A stretch of 41,092 nucleotides of DNA from DASSLY01 sp035689185 (GTDB lineage Bacteria > Actinomycetota > Actinomycetes > Actinomycetales > Dermatophilaceae), in NCBI GenBank assembly GCA_035689185.1, contig DASSLY010000095.1:1-41092 (forward strand), read 5' to 3'. The notes below the pieces were generated by a model. It searched no databases, was not told the DNA's origin, and saw only the letters and a list, made by a program, of their open reading frames with translations. This document shows positions 38,325-41,092 of the stretch, piece after piece (the stretch's first letter is position 1; each line of letters begins with the position of its first letter). A program made the translations under genes and the position numbers.

Positions 38325-41024
38325 TCAGCCCCCGCCGGTGACGCGCTGGCCGACCGCGTGCTCGACCCGATCGAGGGCGGCAGCCAGCCGGGCGGGGTCG
38401 GTGCCCCCGCCCTGGGCCAGGTCGTCCTTGCCGCCGCCACCGCCGCCGAGCGTCTGGGCCGCGACCCGGACCAGCTCCCCGGCCTTGACCCCCCACTCCC
38501 GGGCCGTGGGGTTGGTCGCCACCACCACGACAGGGCGCTGCTTGGCGACCCCGCCGACCGCGACCACGCTCGGGCCGTCGTTGCCCAGCCGGTTCCGCAC
38601 GTCCAGGGCCAGGGTGCGCAAGTCGTCGGCGCCGACCTGGCCGGCGTCGTAACCGACGAACCGCACGCCGAACACGTCGGTGGGCTGCTGCGCCAGGCTG
38701 GCGCCCCGGGCCAGGAGCTGCCCGCGGCGCAGCCCCTGGATCTCCCGCTCCGCCTCCTTCAGCCGCGCGAGCAGCCCGGCGACCCGTTCGCGCAGCTCCT
38801 CCGGGCGCGCCTTCAACGTGTCGCTGAGCTCGGCCACCAGCGCGCGCTCCCGGCCGAGGTACCGCAGCGCGTCGATCCCGACCAGCGCCTCCAGCCGGCG
38901 CACCCCGGAGCCGATCGAGGACTCCCCGGTGATGCTCAGCGCGCCGATCTGGCTGGAGTGCCGCACGTGGGTGCCACCGCAGAGCTCCCGGGACCAGGGG
39001 CCACCGATCTCGACGACCCGGACGTCCTCGCCGTAGGTCTCCCCGAACAGGGCGAGCGCGCCGATCTCCCGCGCCGTGGCCAGCGGCATCAGCGTCGCCG
39101 ACACGGGCAGGTCCGCCCGGACCGCGAGGTTGGCGACGTCCTCGACCTCGCTGCGCGTCGCCGGCGACAGCGCGCCAGCCCAGGCGAAGTCCAGCCGTAG
39201 GTAGCCCGGCTTGTTGTACGACCCGCTCTGCAGCGCTGTGGGGCCGAGCACCTGCCGCAGAGCCGCGTGCACGACGTGGGTGCCCGAGTGCGCCTGGCAC
39301 GCCGAGAGCCGCCACTGCGGGTCGACGCTGGCAGCCACCTCCTGCCCGCTGCGCAGCTCGCCCTGCTCGACCAGGACCGAGTGCACGATGAGGCCCTTCA
39401 CCGGGCGCTGCACGTCCACCACCCGCAGCCGCACCCCGTCGCCGGTGATGACGCCCTCGTCGGCGACCTGGCCGCCGGACTCGGCGTAGAACGGGGTGCG
39501 CTCGAGCACGACCTCGACCCGCTCCCCCTCGACTGCAGCGTCCACCAGCTCCCCGTCGCGCAGCACTCCCCGGACACGGGAGTCGGTCTCCAGCTCCAGG
39601 TACGCGCGGAACTCGGTCGCTCCCTGCTCGCGCAACAACGTGTATGCGGTGAGGTCGCCGTGGCCGCTCTTCTTCGCCGCCGCGTCGGCCTTCGCCCGCT
39701 GCTTCTGCTGGGCCATGAGCTCGCGGAACGCGGCCTCGTCGACCCTGACCCCCTGCTCGGCCGCCATCTCCAGGGTCAGGTCGATGGGGAACCCGTAGGT
39801 GTCGTGCAGCGCGAACGCCTGCTCGCCGGGAAGCACCGTCGACCCGGCCTGCTTCTGCGCGCTCACCGCCGTGTCCAGGATGGTGGTGCCCGCCGCCAGG
39901 GTCCGGCGGAAGGCCTCCTCCTCCGCGTAGGCGATCTGGGCGATGCGGGGGAACTCGGTGCCCAGCTCCGGATAGGACCGGCTCATCCGCTCCACGCTGA
40001 CCGGCAGCAGCTCGGGCAGCGCGGGCTCGTCGAAGCCCAGCAGCCGCATCGACCGGACCGCGCGGCGCAGCATCCGGCGCAGGACGTAGCCGCGGCCCTC
40101 GTTGCCGGGAGTGACCCCGTCGCCGATGAGCATCAGCGAGGTGCGGACGTGGTCGGCGACGACCCGCAGCCGCACGTCGTCGGGGTGGCTGTGCGCGGCA
40201 TCGTGCTGGCTGTGCTCGCCGTAGCGCTTGCCGGTCAGCTCCGCGGCCCGGCGCAGCACCGGAGCGACCTCGTCGATCTCGTAGAGGTTGTTCACCCCCT
40301 GCAGGATCGCGGCCAACCGCTCCAACCCGAGGCCGGTGTCGATGTTCTTCGCCGGCAGCTCGCCGAGGATCGGATAGTCCTGCTTGCCAGCCCCCTCACC
40401 GCGGACGTTCTGCATGAAGACGAGGTTCCAGAACTCCAGGTAACGGTCCTCGTCGACCTCCGGGCCGCCCTCCGGGCCGTAGTCCGGCCCCCGGTCGTAG
40501 TAGATCTCGCTGCAGGGCCCGCACGGCCCGGGCACGCCCATCGACCAGAAGTTGTCCGCCATGCCGCGCCGGACGATCCGTTCCCGGGGGATGTCGGTCA
40601 GCCGCAGCCACAGGTCGACGCTCTCCTGGTCGTCACGGTAGACGGTCGCCCACAGCCGGTCCGGGTCAAGGCCGTAGCCGCCCTGGTCCTGCGCGCCGGT
40701 GACCAGCTCCCAGGCGTAGGCGATGGCCCCCTCCTTGAAGTAGTCGCCGAAGGAGAAGTTGCCGTTCATCTGGAAGAAGGTGCCGTGGCGGCTGGTCTTG
40801 CCGACCTCGTCGAGGTCGGGCGTGCGGACGCACTTCTGGACGCTCGCGGCGCGGGGCCACGGCGGGGTCTGCTGGCCGCTGAAGTACGGCACGAAGGGAA
40901 CCATCCCGGCCACGACGAACAGCAGGTTCGGGTCGTCGAACGGCAGCGGCGCGCTGGGCACGACGGCGTGCCCCTTCTCCTCGAAGAACGCCAGCCAGCG
41001 ACGCGCGATCTCGGCGGTTTCCAT
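38325..41024 (-). CDS. alaS: Alanyl-tRNA synthetase
   Basis: 899 residues. N-terminal class II catalytic domain (FFEEKGHAVVPSAPLPFDDP, QKCVRTPDLDEVGKTSRH, MNGNFSFGDYFK), tRNA-recognition domain, editing domain with HSGTHVVHAALRQ and ELCGGTHVRHSSQIG (Zn-binding His/Cys set), and the C-Ala domain near the end with the glycine-rich GGGGGGKDDLAQGGG. ATG 41024; a TAGGGT -10-like hexamer sits at 41033-41038, close to the start. The gene is complete. First of the alaS-to-aroB block. Confidence 0.97.
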   Translation of the reverse strand: METAEIARRWLAFFEEKGHAVVPSAPLPFDDPNLLFVVAGMVPFVPYFSGQQTPPWPRAASVQKCVRTPDLDEVGKTSRHGTFFQMNGNFSFGDYFKEGAIAYAWELVTGAQDQGGYGLDPDRLWATVYRDDQESVDLWLRLTDIPRERIVRRGMADNFWSMGVPGPCGPCSEIYYDRGPDYGPEGGPEVDEDRYLEFWNLVFMQNVRGEGAGKQDYPILGELPAKNIDTGLGLERLAAILQGVNNLYEIDEVAPVLRRAAELTGKRYGEHSQHDAAHSHPDDVRLRVVADHVRTSLMLIGDGVTPGNEGRGYVLRRMLRRAVRSMRLLGFDEPALPELLPVSVERMSRSYPELGTEFPRIAQIAYAEEEAFRRTLAAGTTILDTAVSAQKQAGSTVLPGEQAFALHDTYGFPIDLTLEMAAEQGVRVDEAAFRELMAQQKQRAKADAAAKKSGHGDLTAYTLLREQGATEFRAYLELETDSRVRGVLRDGELVDAAVEGERVEVVLERTPFYAESGGQVADEGVITGDGVRLRVVDVQRPVKGLIVHSVLVEQGELRSGQEVAASVDPQWRLSACQAHSGTHVVHAALRQVLGPTALQSGSYNKPGYLRLDFAWAGALSPATRSEVEDVANLAVRADLPVSATLMPLATAREIGALALFGETYGEDVRVVEIGGPWSRELCGGTHVRHSSQIGALSITGESSIGSGVRRLEALVGIDALRYLGRERALVAELSDTLKARPEELRERVAGLLARLKEAEREIQGLRRGQLLARGASLAQQPTDVFGVRFVGYDAGQVGADDLRTLALDVRNRLGNDGPSVVAVGGVAKQRPVVVVATNPTAREWGVKAGELVRVAAQTLGGGGGGKDDLAQGGGTDPARLAAALDRVEHAVGQRVTGGG

Positions 41025-41092
41025 GGTCAGCGACCCTAGTCGAGACCCCGACCGCGGTCCGCCCCGGTTTCCCGGCCCCCAGCCGAGAGCGC
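41025..41092. other. Upstream edge beyond alaS
   Basis: 68 bp of GC-rich sequence with only a possible -10 hexamer for alaS. Nothing else recognised. Confidence 0.4.

Noticed and set aside
1..41092. tRNA or rRNA genes
   Set aside because: No stretch with a tRNA cloverleaf consensus (GTTCRANNC-type T arm) or rRNA sequence was noticed; a tRNAscan run would be needed to exclude them fully.

Overview
This window is a 41-kb piece of a high-GC actinobacterial chromosome. The evidence is the actinomycete-type gene order, an actinobacterial integration host factor (mIHF), a PriA without helicase motifs, frequent GTG starts and 4-nt ATGA/GTGA gene overlaps. Genus cannot be fixed from sequence alone; a non-Streptomyces actinomycete is likely because no bldD lies between nusB and pyrR.

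Layout. Two housekeeping blocks read on the minus strand and are conserved in order across Actinobacteria. Right block (41,024 to 31,733): alaS, ruvX, mltG, aroE, prepilin peptidase, aroC, aroK, aroB. Left block (18,759 to 41): efp, nusB, then the pyrimidine operon pyrR-pyrB-pyrC-(PH-like membrane protein)-carA-carB-pyrK-pyrD-pyrF, followed by mihF, gmk, rpoZ, coaBC, metK and priA. The pyr operon starts behind a PyrR-binding hairpin (UCCNGNGAGG loop) that pairs with the pyrR Shine-Dalgarno sequence, so UMP/UTP-loaded PyrR probably blocks translation.

Between efp and aroB lies about 12.8 kb of accessory DNA. Its first part (18,925-24,137) is a compact five-gene cassette that looks like an undescribed NAD/nucleotide-signalling conflict (anti-phage) system. 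It holds a divergent pair on the minus strand (a nucleoside-deoxyribosyltransferase/TIR-like protein and a three-helix membrane protein) and three genes on the plus strand (an NDT-like domain fused to an ASK1-type TPR domain, a stand-alone NDT-like protein, and a 724-residue TIR-SLOG fusion). The cassette is bracketed by 50/51-bp direct repeats that include a half copy (left) and a whole copy (right) of a 67-bp palindromic repeat. It contains no recognisable integrase or transposase. The second part (24,287-31,540) holds metabolic cargo: a Tat/lipoprotein intradiol dioxygenase, an LLM flavin oxidoreductase, DUF3072, a dienelactone hydrolase, a GNAT acetyltransferase, the 5-oxoprolinase genes pxpABC and an APH-family kinase.

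Three genome-level signals stand out. (1) A composite repeat: a 67-bp palindrome followed by a G-tract tail, with three full copies and one half copy, one of them inside the coaBC reading frame. (2) In-frame minisatellites in many housekeeping proteins (PriA, CoaBC, Gmk, PyrD, AroB, RuvX, and the pxpB/pxpC junction), often at translationally coupled gene starts. (3) An over-represented octamer, CGGCATAC/GTATGCCG, about 25 copies by hand count, none strictly inside the TIR-SLOG cassette. AroE also appears to have Gln in place of its catalytic Lys.
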